A DNA stretch of 64,000 bases from Arenicola marina (Eukaryota; Annelida; Polychaeta; Arenicolidae): positions 11,712,254 to 11,776,253 of the forward strand of contig OZ025260.1 in the NCBI GenBank assembly GCA_964019135.1, given 5' to 3'. Below are positions 11,732 through 22,328 of the stretch, piece by piece (position 1 is the first letter of the stretch; every line of letters starts with the position of its first letter). A model generated the notes under the pieces. It saw nothing but the letters and a program-made list of their open reading frames with translations, searched no databases and was not told the DNA's origin. The position numbers and the translations under genes are program-made.

Positions 11732-14700
11732 TAGTCCATACAAACCAGTTCGAGGGGTTGGCACGTCTGTATAGATACGAGAGGGGCATTGTCGGGTAGG
11801 CGTTTTCGTCGTATACACCGGCCACAACGTTTGACATAGTTCTCTACGTCTTTGGTCATACCAGGCCAATAGAACCTTTTTCGCATGAGATCCAGGGTAC
11901 GATCACGCCATGTTCGTCATGCAAGCCTTTTAGAGCTGTCTGACGAGGACTCTCAGGGAGCACATACTGCGTCAGGCTATTACGTTGTCTGTACAGGACA
12001 CCGTCCTTGAGAATAAGTTGTGGGGATTGACGGAGAAGTGCACGCAGTTCGTCGCGGCAGTTTTCCGAGAGGTCAACGACATCACCTTTGAGGTGTTTTA
12101 CACAATTGGAAATACAGGCGTCTTCAGACTGTCACTGTAGCTAATCGTTAGTTGTCATTCCGGTTATTTTAGTGTTTGAGAGAGTAACGTCTTCTAATTT
12201 GTGGTTTAAGCATAACGTATGTACCAGGGGTATAGCCTGCTGAGAGTTTGCGATAGCCGCAATAACATCAGAGCCTAATTCTGGCCTTGGAAGTCTAGAC
12301 AACGCGTCGGCGTCGACATTAGACTTTCCTGATCTGTACGTGATGCTGAAATCGAAGGTGGCTAAATCGGCCAAACACCGGTGACCAGTTGCGTCTAGCT
12401 TAGCAGATGTCAGTACGTACGTTAGTGAATTATTTTCCGTCAGCACACTGAATTTCTGACCGTGGAGATAATCTCTAAATTTGTCACAAACCCTCCACTT
12501 GAGTGCTAAAAACTCTAGTTTGTGCGCCGGATAGTTTTTTTCTGAACGCGAGAGACTTCGACTAGCATAAGCGATGACGCGCTGATGGCCATCTTGTTGT
12601 TGGTACAACACGGCACCGAGTCCCTCTAGGGAAGCATCGATGGTAACGACAAATGGGAGGCGGTAATCCGCATATCCGAGAACCGGGGAAGAGGTCAGGG
12701 CCCGAATGAGCGGTCAAATGATCTTTGAGCGGATTCAGTCCACGGAAATTTTCGTGTGAATCGGTCAGTCCCAGCCTTACGCTTACCTTTGGAATCAACG
12801 TCTTTGAGCAGGTCGTACAGGGGTTTGGCCATTTTGGAATAGTCTTTCACGAATCTCCGGTAGTAGCCCGTGAAACCAAGGAATTTGCGCAAGTCTTTAA
12901 CGTTAACGGGTATAGGCCAGTCCTGGACAACACGTATCTTTTCCGGATCTGTCATTATCCCGTCTGCGGATATTATACACTCAGAGTTACACTCTCCTGA
13001 AACAGGGGGCACTTTGATGGTCGCAAGCGCAGACCATGTTGTCTCAGACGCTCAAAGATGTTTTTTAAGCGTTTTAGGTGTTCGTCATAAGTTTTTGAGA
13101 AAACGATGATGTCGTCTAAGTACATGAGGCATTCTGTCAAGTTTAGGTCACCCACACAGCGCTCCATAAGGCGCTGAAACGTACTGGGAGCATTGGTTAA
13201 CCCAAATGCTAGGCGATTAAACTCGTAGAAGCCAAGGGGTCCGACTGTAAAAGCAGTCTTAGTCTTTGCCTCTTCACTTAATGGAACCTGATAGTATCCA
13301 GAACGTAAGTCAAAGACAGAAAATCACTTTGAACCTGCTAGATCGTCGAAGGCTTCCTCCGCTCGGGGCAAAGATTTTGCATTTTTGACTGTTCGTTTAA
13401 TTTGCGATAATCAATGCAGAAACGTAGTGATCCGTCCTTCTTTTGGACCAGAACCACCGGGGACACGTACGGACTCTCACTCAGGCGGATGACGCCAATG
13501 CCTAGGAGGCCCATTAAATGAGTCCGTACCTCGCCGTACATGTTGGGTGGTATTCGTCTGTGACGTTCTTTAAACGGTTTGTTGTCGGTTAGTTGAATGT
13601 CGTGTTTCACGGTGTCTGTGCAACCTAACTCTTGGTCATTTATGGCGAATGTGGATCTATGTTTACTTAACAAAGACTGGGCTTCTTCTCGTTGACCGTC
13701 GGTCAGCAATGAGTCACTTAACTTAAATTCTCTGAGAAAGTCTTCAGTCACATCAAGTTGATTTATATGCTGTTGTGATTGTACATTACTGATTGCGGTG
13801 GGTTGACTGCGGGTAGTTTCATACACCGGTGACACTTCTTTTAACACACATAATTGTGTTTTAGCAGGAATATTGATTGTTTTAGTTGTCAGGTTGTGAA
13901 TTTGCACGGCGATTCGGGAACTGGAGCTTGAACTATTCGATAGAAATTGTAACGCGGGGACAATGCGCAGACCATTTGGGAGTGTGGAAAATTCGCCCTC
14001 ATCCGTCATAGTTAAGACTTTTCCAACAGGCTGGATTCGTGAACAATTGTCTGGATATTGGGAAGAACAGAAACCTGGTTGAAACTCTTGATTATACCAA
14101 GCTTACCATCGTCAGAGACGGTGGTCTGGGAAGCTGCAATCGAGTTTACAGCGCTCTTCCATACTTGGTCAACACATGCCTTCACATTTGGGATTAGCTC
14201 TTTTAGTACGTTGCTTCTAATCCGCAGTGGGACACGTGCCCGATAAGGTGTGTCTGGCACCACTAGTACAGGAGTAACGATCACTTGAGCTTTTCCAAGT
14301 ACATGTCCTGGTATGGTTATATCCAAATCGATTACACCAATTATGTTCAATTTATGACCAGATCCCACTTCAACGTGCAGGAAGTGTCTAATGACTCGAT
14401 TTCCAGTGAAGCATCCTTAACAAAAGACTCAGTAACATAACTGATTTGGGACCCAGAATCTAAAAGAGCGGTCACGTGGTGTGTACCGATCTGCATTTGC
14501 ACCTCATTGGCACATCCTATTAATTTGGCCTTCCTGAGTCTGGTGGGCTCGCGGTTATTGGGTATCCGTACCCCGGTCCCTCAAGTGGATAAAATCATGA
14601 ATTGCACCAGCTGTTCTTTGGTCACAAGCAGTGACGATGGAGTAGGATGCTCTAATGAAGTTGAAGACATTGACGTTTTTTCCGGCAGATGAGTTGCTTC

Positions 14701-15627
14701 CGATAATTGTCGCAAACAGTATTGTACTATTCCATTGTGTGACTCATGTATCTTTCTGAGAAACTTCATAAATCGAGTGGCGAGTTGCCACTGAATTGGT
14801 CTTTCCCGACAGAGAAGATGGATATATCGAGAGTGAGTTTTGGCTCTAAATTAAAGATGCGTCGAATACTTTTGCGCCAGGCGACATAAAAGCCTTCTGC
14901 GTCCTTGCTACCTAGGTCCCATAGCTGACATCCATAGAGAGACATAAAATAATTCCTAAAAAGTCCAACCTTTATATCACTGGAGACGTGTTGAAATTTT
15001 GAAATGAGCGTATTGACACTACATATAAAATCATGAACTTTGCTGACAAAAAAATCCCTGCTCTGATGGGGTCCGAGTGAGTTACCTAAGTGACTACCAG
15101 GCGGTTCGACTTTTAGAGTAGAGCCATCAAACTGAACGAACTCATTGGTTGCAAACGACTTAGCCTCAAACACAGATAGAATGTTTTTACTTGGATTAAA
15201 CTTAACGTCGAACTCTTCACCAAACGTCTTCACAATTTGTAACAACAGTGTCATCGAGAGTCTAGTGGGTGCTAAAACGTTAAAATCATCGGCGTACGCA
15301 AATGCACCTGCGAAGATATGCCCGAGGTAGCATCCGAGGCTTGAACGTTTTAAGCGCGCAAAGAGCTCGTCGATATAAATGCTGAAAAGCACAGGGGAGA
15401 GAACCCCACCCTGTTTAACTCCATTTGATATCGTAAAATAGTCGGATTGTACATGGCTCCAACTAAAGCTGATTTTCTGCTGGGTGTACATTCTGAGCAA
15501 GAGTCTTAGAACCAGAGGCCATAACCCTGGCCTGACAAGGAGTCTGGATAGTTTGACATACTCAACCCGGTCAAAAGCCTTGCTCGCGTCCAGGGATACG
15601 ACGTATACCTTACCACTGCTAGCATAA

Positions 15628-16615
15628 CGAGATTGCGTCACCCGTAGGGTAAAAATGACGTAAAGTGTACAATCCGGATTATGTCTTCGGTCCACTACAA
15701 TGGCCTTGACCTTAATAATTGACTTGATTGACTTTATTTCTGACGTATTGAGCCCCTCAGATCCAGATTTGACACCTAGATACAGATTGATCCCTCAGAT
15801 CTATATTTGGCATATTTGATACCTCAGATCCATATTGACCCCTCAGATCCGGCAGATCCGGATCTAAAACTGTCACTATAGTGAGCATCCTCTCAATTGT
15901 TGGCCCCAGCCCAAAAGTAAAATCATTCTTTAGTTTCTCCTAGGCTCAACGATCTCACTCGGTGGACAGCTAAAACCAAACTGCCAGATTATTTAATTAC
16001 ATGTCTAGTTTCTACATCCCTACCATGCACATTAGTTTCATAGCAACCAACTGAATCATACCATCACCCCAGCTTCAACCCCACCCCCCTGCCCCGCCCG
16101 GCCCCCCACAACAGTGTGCCTAAACTGGCACCGCGGTGGCTGTCACTGCTCGCGACGGTCAACTTAATTATCTCACCACCCCGTCGCGCTTTGTTATGAT
16201 ATGATAAGGCATGCCGTGGTGTGGAGGCCCTGACAGGTCACCAGGCGATAGAGATGGACCAACTGTTCTTAATAGTTAATAGCTCTCGTAGGGTCCTATG
16301 TTAAAGTTTAGCAATGTTTTGCAGAAAAACTAATTAGGCGATTTGCAAAGTTCAAAGACGTGATACAAGTTACCGACGGGCTCAATACGTGACATAATGT
16401 ACAGCGTCATTAAATGAACACTGAACACAAATGAATCGTGTGACCTTCAACTTCGACGTACATACCCCGCTAACGAACTTGACCGAGATATGTCGAATAC
16501 CTATCGATGGGTAAAGTTGCAGAACAAAATGTTGCGTTTTGCGACCTACAGAGCGGGCACACACACACACACACACAGACGAACGAAGTGATAGATGCCG
16601 TAAAATTTTACGTCA
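15628..16615. mobile_element. about 1-kb insertion inside LINE copy 1
   Basis: LINE copy 2 is continuous across this point (34.18-34.21 kb), so the extra DNA was inserted into copy 1. CATAA occurs at both edges (about 15623-15627 and 16614-16618) and may be a 5-bp target duplication. The word ATGACGTAAA occurs near the left end and, inverted, at the right end, but a full terminal inverted repeat is not convincing. Inside are CCTCAGATC-type repeats (15750-15860) and a CA run. No coding sequence is recognised. Confidence 0.5.
16559..16577. repeat. (CA)n microsatellite
   Basis: An uninterrupted run of CA dinucleotides lies near the right end of the insertion within LINE copy 1. Confidence 0.9.
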
Positions 16616-17209
16616 TAATAATTTATCACCTGATTTACAGCAAACGGGCATTGAGTAGTTGACACCCCGTTTTTGAAACCAAATTTATTGTCCACGGTTA
16701 CGAAGGCGCTCTTATTTTTGACTAAGAGAACTATGTCTAAGAGCTCACCCGTGATATTACCGATAGCAATTCCTCTGTAATTATTGGAATCCTTAAGGGA
16801 TTTCCTTGCGCTTCTGGGAATAGGGTGTATTCTAGACGTGAGAAATTGATCTGAATCTGTTGATTTCGTCATGGCAGCGTACAAGCGATGCGTTCTTTGG
16901 ATGTAATGATTACTGTATATATCTGCAGCACAATCGGTTTTGTCACTTTTGAGACGGGCACAGGTGTTACGCACGTCGAAAACTTTGACCGCGTGTTGTA
17001 ATGAGCAGGCAGCCTCGTGTGGCTGGCATTGATCCCTACGGCTGTAGAAATGCTGTGATTTGTTTCGTCGGCTATCTGTGCCATTTGTTGCTGATCGTAA
17101 CCAACACTGTTAAACAGTGTGTCGTACTTTCCGGCAAATACTTGAGCGATGTTCACTGGGCCAGTTGTGTCGTCCTTTTAATTTGGTCCCAAAAATTCCT
17201 TATGTCGGG

Positions 17210-17432
17210 AGGCCCCGACCTGGAAAGAGTAGCGGCGGGCGGGGAGAATACCACCATCCCAGAACGCCGTCGAATGAAGACCTCGGCCGCCGATACCACC
17301 ACAATAGCGGTAATCGACAAACGGGAGACCCAGCCAGCTCCAGTGACGACCCACGATGGTCTCCATCCGACCACTCTCAAGCCAGCCATCGTTAACCCCT
17401 CAGCCGAACCGGTGGAGATCCTGGAGGATGGA
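17210..17432 (+). pseudogene. GT92 stem-region fragment (E)
   Basis: This plus-strand scrap matches the stem-coding part of GT92 gene D (about 20850-21050): both contain the order GCGGCGGG, ACCACCATCCCAGAAC, GAGAC-CAGCCAGCT, CTCAGCCGAACC-GTGGAG and GGAGGATGGAT. It encodes a Thr/Pro/Ala-rich segment with NTTIPE and SAEPVEILEDG. It has no membrane anchor and no catalytic domain. A minus-strand LINE abuts it on the left and the 38-bp minisatellite begins within the GGATGGAT word on the right. The frame stays open through the neighbouring repeats from 17001 to 18731, which is discussed under findings. Confidence 0.75.
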
Positions 17433-18738
17433 TGTGGACAGTGTGGCCGTGTCGGCTGTGCATGTGCCTGTGTGAACAGTGTGGCTGTGTCGGCTGTGCA
17501 TGTGCCCGGCTGTGCATGTCGCTGTGTGGACAGTGTGGCTGTGTCGGCTGTGCATGTCGCTGTGTGGACAGTGTGGCCGTGTCGGCTGTGCATGTCGCTG
17601 TGTGGACAGTGTGGCCGTGTCGGCTGTGCATGTCGCTGTGTGGACAGTGTGGCCGTGTCGGCTGTGCATGTCGCTGTGTGGACAGTGTGGTCGTGTCGGC
17701 TGTGCATGTCGCTGTGTGGACAGTGTGGCCATGTCGGCTGTGCATGTCGCTGTGTGGGCAGTGTGGTCGTGTCGGCTGTGCATGTCGCTGTGTGGACAGT
17801 GTGGCCGTGTCGGCTGTGCATGTCGCTGGGTGGAGAGTGTGGCCGTGTCGGCTGTGCATGTCGCTGTGTGGACAGTGTGGCCGTGTCGGCTGTGCATGTT
17901 GCTGTGCGGACAGTGTGGCCCTGTCGGCTGTGCATGTCGCTGTGTGGACAGTGTGGTCGTGTCGGCTGTGCATGTCGCTGTGTGGACAGTGTGGCCATGT
18001 CGGCTGTGCATGTCGCTGTGTGGGCAGTGTGGTCGTGTCGGCTGTGCATGTCGCTGTGTGGACAGTGTGGCCGTGTCGGCTGTGCATGTCGCTGGGTGGA
18101 GAGTGTGGCCGTGTCGGCTGTGCATGTCGCTGTGTGGACAGTGTGGCCGTGTCGGCTGTGCATGTCGCTGTGTGGACAGTGTGGCCGTGTCGGCTGTGCA
18201 TGTCGCTGTGTGGACAGTGTGGCCGTGTCGGCTGTGCATGTCGCTGTGTGGACAGTGTGGCCGTGTCGGCTGTGCATGTCGCTGTGTGGACAGTGTGGTC
18301 GTGTCGGCTGTGCATGTCGCTGTGTGGACAGTGTGGCCATGTCGGCTGTGCATGTCGCTGTGTGGGCAGTGTGGTCGTGTCGGCTGTGCATGTCGCTGTG
18401 TGGACAGTGTGGCCGTGTTGGCTGTGCATGTCGCTGGGTGGAGAGTGTGGCCGTGTCGGCTGTACATGTCGCTGTGTGGACAGTGTGGCCGTGTCGGCTG
18501 TGCATGTCGCTGGGTGGACAGTGTGGCCGTGTCGGCTGTGCATGTCGCTGTGTGGACAGTGTGGCCGTGTCGGCTGTGCATGTCGCTGTGTGGACAGTGT
18601 GGCCGTGTTGGCTGTGCATGTCGCTGGGTAGAGAGTGTGGCCGTGTCGGCTGTGCATGTCGCTGTGTGGACAGTGTGGCCGTGTCGGCTGTGCATGTCGC
18701 TGTGTGGATAGTGTGTCCGTGTCGGCTGTGACTGTGCA
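17433..18738. repeat. 38-bp minisatellite, about 34 copies
   Basis: The unit reads GTGTGGACAGTGTGGCCGTG followed by TCGGCTGTGCATGTCGCT. Variants include GGTCGTG, GGCCATG, GGGCAGTG and GGGTGGAGAG. The GGCCATG variant block recurs at about 17727, 17993 and 18335, offsets of 266 and 342 bp (7 and 9 units), so segments of the array were duplicated. The unit has no stop in most frames on either strand and 38 is not a multiple of 3, so several overlapping frames of 400-576 residues appear on both strands; these are repeat artefacts unless shown to be expressed. Confidence 0.97.
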
Positions 18739-18950
18739 TGCGCACCAATTTGGTTACAAGAATCGGTTAGAAAGGTTAACATGATCAAAACTGATCATGT
18801 TATACTGCCTTGGCTATAAAATTTACTTCATATCTCATGAACAGATGTGGGTAAATCGATTATGGGCGGCACGCAAAGTATAGACCCTTAAAAAAGGCGC
18901 TATAGCGGCAGGGATAGCCACACCAGACCCTCTTGCACTTTGCCCCACAG

Positions 18951-18984
18951 ACAGCCGATGATCGACACACATACGGACATGGCT
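18951..18984 (+). CDS. GT92 gene D, exon 1 (two coding codons)
   Basis: The predicted coding part is ATG GCT at 18979-18984, followed directly by a strong donor GTAAGTATCT. Joined to the acceptor TTTCTTTCGCCAG at 20567, it reads Met-Ala-Lys-Thr-Gly-Gln-Cys and runs in frame into the membrane anchor. The same arrangement (ATG AAC then GTAAGTAT) is conserved upstream of A and B. A CCCCACAG precedes the exon at 18943-18950, so it may itself be an internal exon, or the transcript may start further upstream; the 5' limit given is uncertain. The intron is 1583 bp, longer than in A (711) and B (628). Confidence 0.55.
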
Positions 18985-19724
18985 GTAAGTATCTACCAGA
19001 TCGCTTCGGTTACATGGGTATGGTGTAAACTATTCCCATGTTTATGAATGAGGCTTCTGTCTCTCTTTGATTTAAATTGTCAGAGCATAGTTGCGTTTCG
19101 GTATTCCATTTTGGCAGTAATAACTTGATACATATGTGTTTTCTTCACAACAAAAAATCGATTGAAACGCGTTAGAAATATCTTAAATTGTTCGTGGCAC
19201 GTTTGCTTTGTAGTTTGAATTAAATTTTCTTTATTGAGGATAAAACAATTATAAAGAATTCAGAACACGTCACGGCTTTTATTCTATGCAATTGCTATAA
19301 AACACATGAATCAACATAGCCAATCTGACGTCCCGCCCGTTTAATTCAAAACCAACCAAAATCTCAGTATGAAAGCAATCGCTTTCTTGTTTCTCTATTA
19401 TGTGTCATTTCCTTCCCTTTTGAACTTCAGACAGGAAGCATTCCGCATAATACTGCCCCCTACAATTTAGGTATTACAACGGTAAGCTAAGTGGGTCATT
19501 ACAAGGTAATAACAAGAGCTGAAGCTATGTTGGCGTATCACTAACTGTTCTTACGATGGTATTCACGAAACGTCAAACAGTTCTTATACCTCCAAATCGG
19601 TTTATTTCTTAAAATCTCACGAAGCCGGCCTCGTTACCGGAAACACAACAAAAACTCCCTAATTACCGAAAAAGTTACATGCTTATCCCCAAACCAACCG
19701 AACACTAACTGTTCAATTAGGTTA

Positions 19725-20101
19725 ATGGCAGACATGTAGGAATCCCAAGCGAAGAAGGACTGTGTATGTATTGCAAAAATAATGGTGAAAGTGTTATGGA
19801 AGATGAGATACACCTAATCACTTTTTGCCCTTTGTATCAAGCGTCACGAAAAAAATACCTACAGGGAAGTCAGATCAAAAGCAGAACTCGCGTTGAGAAT
19901 TTACCTTTTTGGTGATGTCAATAGATACCTCCACCGTATATAACATCGTGCTACTTCTCCGCGATGCGTACAAATTAAGGGAAAGACTGTTTCAAATTGA
20001 TACCTTATTTACTTGATGTCATTTGTATATACATATAATTGTACTTTGAGGCTGTGGGCCTACAGTGCACAATAAACTCATTATTATTATTATTATTATT
20101 A
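19725..20101 (+). mobile_element. LINE 3' end (RT C-terminus and tail) inserted in intron 1 of gene D
   Basis: The left part encodes the cysteine/histidine knuckle typical of the C-terminus of many non-LTR RTs (CMYC, then EDEIHLITFCPLY). The right part is a short 3' UTR ending AATAAACTC followed by an (ATT)n tail. A 10-bp direct repeat AATTAGGTTA flanks it (19715-19724 and 20102-20111), a clean target duplication for a 5'-truncated LINE insertion. The ATT tail fits CR1/L2-type elements, but the clade is an inference. Confidence 0.8.
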
Positions 20102-20269
20102 AATTAGGTTATTAAAACTGGCATCATTTCGTATTTATTCCTGCACGAGAAAACCATGGGAGCCAAATATATATGAATAAGCCTGGCTGGAACTAAATTG
20201 TAAGGCATATGCCCATTGATTTTCTTCGTAATATACCGTTGTAGTTATACAAAAGTAAATAAGTGTTGC

Positions 20270-20360
20270 TCTACAGTGGCGGTTCCAGGATTTTTCAAAG
20301 GGGGGGGGGGCAAAATTATATCCTATATATATATCGATATATATATATATAGATTTAATC
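20270..20360. repeat. G-tract repeat with adjacent (AT)n
   Basis: GTGGCGGTTCCAGGATTTTT is followed by a run of 10 G and then an alternating TA tract. Related inverted copies, a C run next to GGATCC or GGAACCGCCACTG, occur at about 34950, 46125 and 59755. The same texture appears at about 39950, 52840, 52935 and 54548. This looks like a short dispersed repeat family. Confidence 0.5.
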
Positions 20361-20567
20361 GTAAGCAGAAAGATAATTCGACGGCTTTGTGGACCTGCAC
20401 CTGAATAATTTTGCATTCATCATGCATTACAATATTTAGCCCACGATGTTGAAGGGGAACAAAAACGGAATCGAGTTTCAACGATGCTATTGGAAAGTGT
20501 GAAAAAGGGCAGACAGTTTAATTTATATTTAACATTATTTGTGGTATGCCTGTGTTTCTTTCGCCAG

Positions 20568-22328
20568 AAAACTGGTCAATGTGCGGCGGCCATTCTCGCC
20601 ATCTTAGTCATCGCTACCCCGGTGTACCTCCGCCTGCGGGTGGATCTCATTGAGGGTCAAAGGGGTCCGATTACTCCGCTTCCGATGGCGAGGCTGACTC
20701 AAGAGAGCGGGGAGGTGTCTCTAGATTCGGATGACCAACGGTCGTCTCCAGAGAATAGCGAGCTATCGAAGCAAGGAGCGGCACGCGGGGGACGTCCAGA
20801 CCATGAGTGGGGAGCGGCATATGGGGAAGGTTCCGGCCAGAAAAGGACAGCGGCGGGTGAGGAGACCACCATCCCAGAACCTAGTGCGAAGGAGACTTTG
20901 ACCGCCGCGGCCACCACAGTAGCGAGAATTGGCAAACGAGAGACTCAGCCAGCTTCCCTGAAGATTCCCGAGGGTGTCTCCACGACCGCTGCCAAGCCAG
21001 TCCTCGTTAACACCTCAGCCGAACCAGTGGAGCTCCGGGAGGATGGATCCACGGTGCTCATGGAGTACCCGCTGCTGTCGACGATTCCTCGAGGCCTCAG
21101 TGACCACCGATTGCTGGACGACGGGACCTTCGTGACTGTGGCGGGTACCGATCGGACTATGTACATGTTCAGCGCCTTCTGGGACCAGCGGCCGCCCCTT
21201 CCACAACCCCTCATCCGGATCGTCTCTGTCATCGGACACAACACAACAGTGGATGAAACGGCGATATTTTGCTATGTCTATTGCATGGGCGATAATGGGG
21301 AAAAAGGTCACATCGAGATCTCCCGGCCGGTCACCATCAACCTGAATACCCCCGGTAAATTGCAAGTCACTCCGAAACGGCTGTGCATGTCAGTCACGGT
21401 CACGTGCAGGCCCGGCGCATGCGCGGGCCGTCTGCGACGCGTGTCGCTGGGCCACAGCGCCGATAAGCAGACGGCGGTGGGTCAGTGGCGGGCAGGGCTG
21501 ACGGTGCCTGTGGAGGTGATGAACCCGCGCGGAAAGCGAGTCAAGCTGGGCACGTGCGTCCCCCTGGTCTTCAACCAATTGAACCCGATGCTGCTGGTCG
21601 AGTGGTTCGAGCTGCAGCGGATCCTCGGGGTGGGCAAGGTCTTCATGACGAACGACGGCATCGATTCGGAGTCGTGGCACGTGCTTCGTCACTATATTGA
21701 CCAGGGATACCTAACTGTCCAACGGTCCAACTTCATCGAACTGAAGGACACCTACAGAGACCGCCACATCCGCAGCACGCTGGCCGTCACCCACTGCATG
21801 TACGCAATGGCCTACACCTTCGACAAACTCATGGTCATCGACACTGACGAGATCCTTGTCCCGCGAAGCGAGCGCACCCTAGTGGAGCTGCTCGACACCT
21901 TCGCCCGAGAGGAGCAGGCGCGCGGCAGCCAACCGGTCATCAACTACAGGTTCATGCACAACGAGTTCATCCTGCAGCAGGAATACGGCGCCGTACCGGA
22001 CGAGAACTACCCGGCCTTCTCCACCTACATGCGCTACCGACGCCGGGCGGAATACCCGAGTAATGGCTTTCATGTCAAGTCCATCTTGGACCCGATGCAT
22101 TGCGTGGCGGCGCGGAACCACTTTTGCACCGCCAGGTTGAAGGGTGACCCCATGGTACCCAAGTGGGACGTCCCCAGAGACGTCGCGCTCGACTGCCACT
22201 ACCGGCGGACCATTAAGCAAGGACACAAAATCAAGGAGCTCTTCCAGGAAGACATTATGATCAAATACGCTGACGAGCTAATGGAGAAAGTCAAGAAGAC
22301 GCTTGATAAACTCGATATAGAATACTGA
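20568..22328 (+). CDS. GT92 family glycosyltransferase, gene D (main coding exon)
   Basis: With exon 1 the product would be about 588 residues. It has a very short cytoplasmic tail, a signal anchor (CAAAILAILVIATPVYL, about residues 7-23), a low-complexity Ser/Thr/Pro/Glu stem to about residue 165, and then the family 92 (DUF23) domain. In the domain I see the KLGTCVPLVFNQL entry block, the VGKVFMTNDGID block, the metal-binding IDTDE motif (DTDE at about 427-430) and the C-terminal CVAARNHFC block. GT92 enzymes are GT-A type II Golgi proteins; C. elegans GALT-1 uses UDP-galactose on core fucose. The acceptor sugar here is unknown. The open frame continues upstream to an ATG at 20484, but that part is not conserved in frame between copies and ends in an acceptor-like TTTCTTTCGCCAG, so I start the exon at 20568. 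The stem is longer than in A and B. The gene looks intact. Confidence 0.9.
   Translation, partial: KTGQCAAAILAILVIATPVYLRLRVDLIEGQRGPITPLPMARLTQESGEVSLDSDDQRSSPENSELSKQGAARGGRPDHEWGAAYGEGSGQKRTAAGEETTIPEPSAKETLTAAATTVARIGKRETQPASLKIPEGVSTTAAKPVLVNTSAEPVELREDGSTVLMEYPLLSTIPRGLSDHRLLDDGTFVTVAGTDRTMYMFSAFWDQRPPLPQPLIRIVSVIGHNTTVDETAIFCYVYCMGDNGEKGHIEISRPVTINLNTPGKLQVTPKRLCMSVTVTCRPGACAGRLRRVSLGHSADKQTAVGQWRAGLTVPVEVMNPRGKRVKLGTCVPLVFNQLNPMLLVEWFELQRILGVGKVFMTNDGIDSESWHVLRHYIDQGYLTVQRSNFIELKDTYRDRHIRSTLAVTHCMYAMAYTFDKLMVIDTDEILVPRSERTLVELLDTFAREEQARGSQPVINYRFMHNEFILQQEYGAVPDENYPAFSTYMRYRRRAEYPSNGFHVKSILDPMHCVAARNHFCTARLKGDPMVPKWDVPRDVALDCHYRRTIKQGHKIKELFQEDIMIKYADELMEKVKKTLDKLDIEY

Larger units (their letters stand above)
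10777..14566 (-). mobile_element. broken Ty3/Gypsy LTR retroelement, pol region
   Basis: This is a fossil of the Ty3/Gypsy (Metaviridae) family on the minus strand. In element order it shows an aspartic-protease-like part (about 14360-14490, with a Leu-Asp-Ser-Gly motif), reverse transcriptase (about 12700-13470), RNase H (about 12260-12610), an integrase zinc-finger part (about 11740-11890) and part of the integrase core (10777-10969). It is clearly broken in several places and lacks a recognisable gag and both LTRs. The 5' side is cut by a LINE at about 14567, the 3' side by the 16-bp minisatellite at 10776, and a TIR transposon sits inside it. It appears old and inactive. Confidence 0.9.
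14567..17205 (-). mobile_element. LINE (non-LTR retrotransposon) fragment, copy 1
   Basis: The minus strand encodes a non-LTR reverse transcriptase in pieces: the linker before RT (about 17000-17200, with the words FAGKYDTLFNSVGYDQQQ), the first RT blocks (about 16625-16830, with SNNYRGIAIGN, where the NNYRGIA-type motif is typical of LINEs) and the core (14766-15625, with SLDASKAFDRV, GVKQGGVLSP and the catalytic AYADD). It is a relative of copy 2 at 33.0-34.9 kb. The fragment has lost its 3' tail where it meets the Gypsy fossil and its 5' part where it meets a GT92 scrap. About 1 kb of foreign DNA splits it at 15628-16615. The clade is not assigned. Confidence 0.85.
18740..20480 (+). repeat. 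GT92 5' flank and intron, inverted copy (unit D)
   Basis: This stretch is the reverse complement of the flank upstream of the minus-strand GT92 genes (about 46080-46840, 59720-60480 and 34900-35650). Shared words include AATCGGTTAGAAAGGTTAACATGAT at 18763-18787, the exon-1 donor region near 18985, GGCGGTTCCAGGATTTTTC-AAAGGGGGG near 20278 and the AT run near 20330. Gene D therefore arose by duplication of gene plus flank with inversion. About 19270-20130 has no counterpart in the other copies; part of it is a LINE insertion. Confidence 0.85.

Noticed and set aside
10777-14566. LTRs of the Gypsy fossil
   Set aside because: I looked for matching direct repeats on both sides; the flanks are a minisatellite and a LINE, and no LTR pair is visible.
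17153-18788. Minus-strand frames of 421-531 codons rich in His/Thr/Pro
   Set aside because: Artefacts of the 38-bp minisatellite, which is open in nearly all frames. Only the plus-strand frame carries a recognisable GT92 piece.
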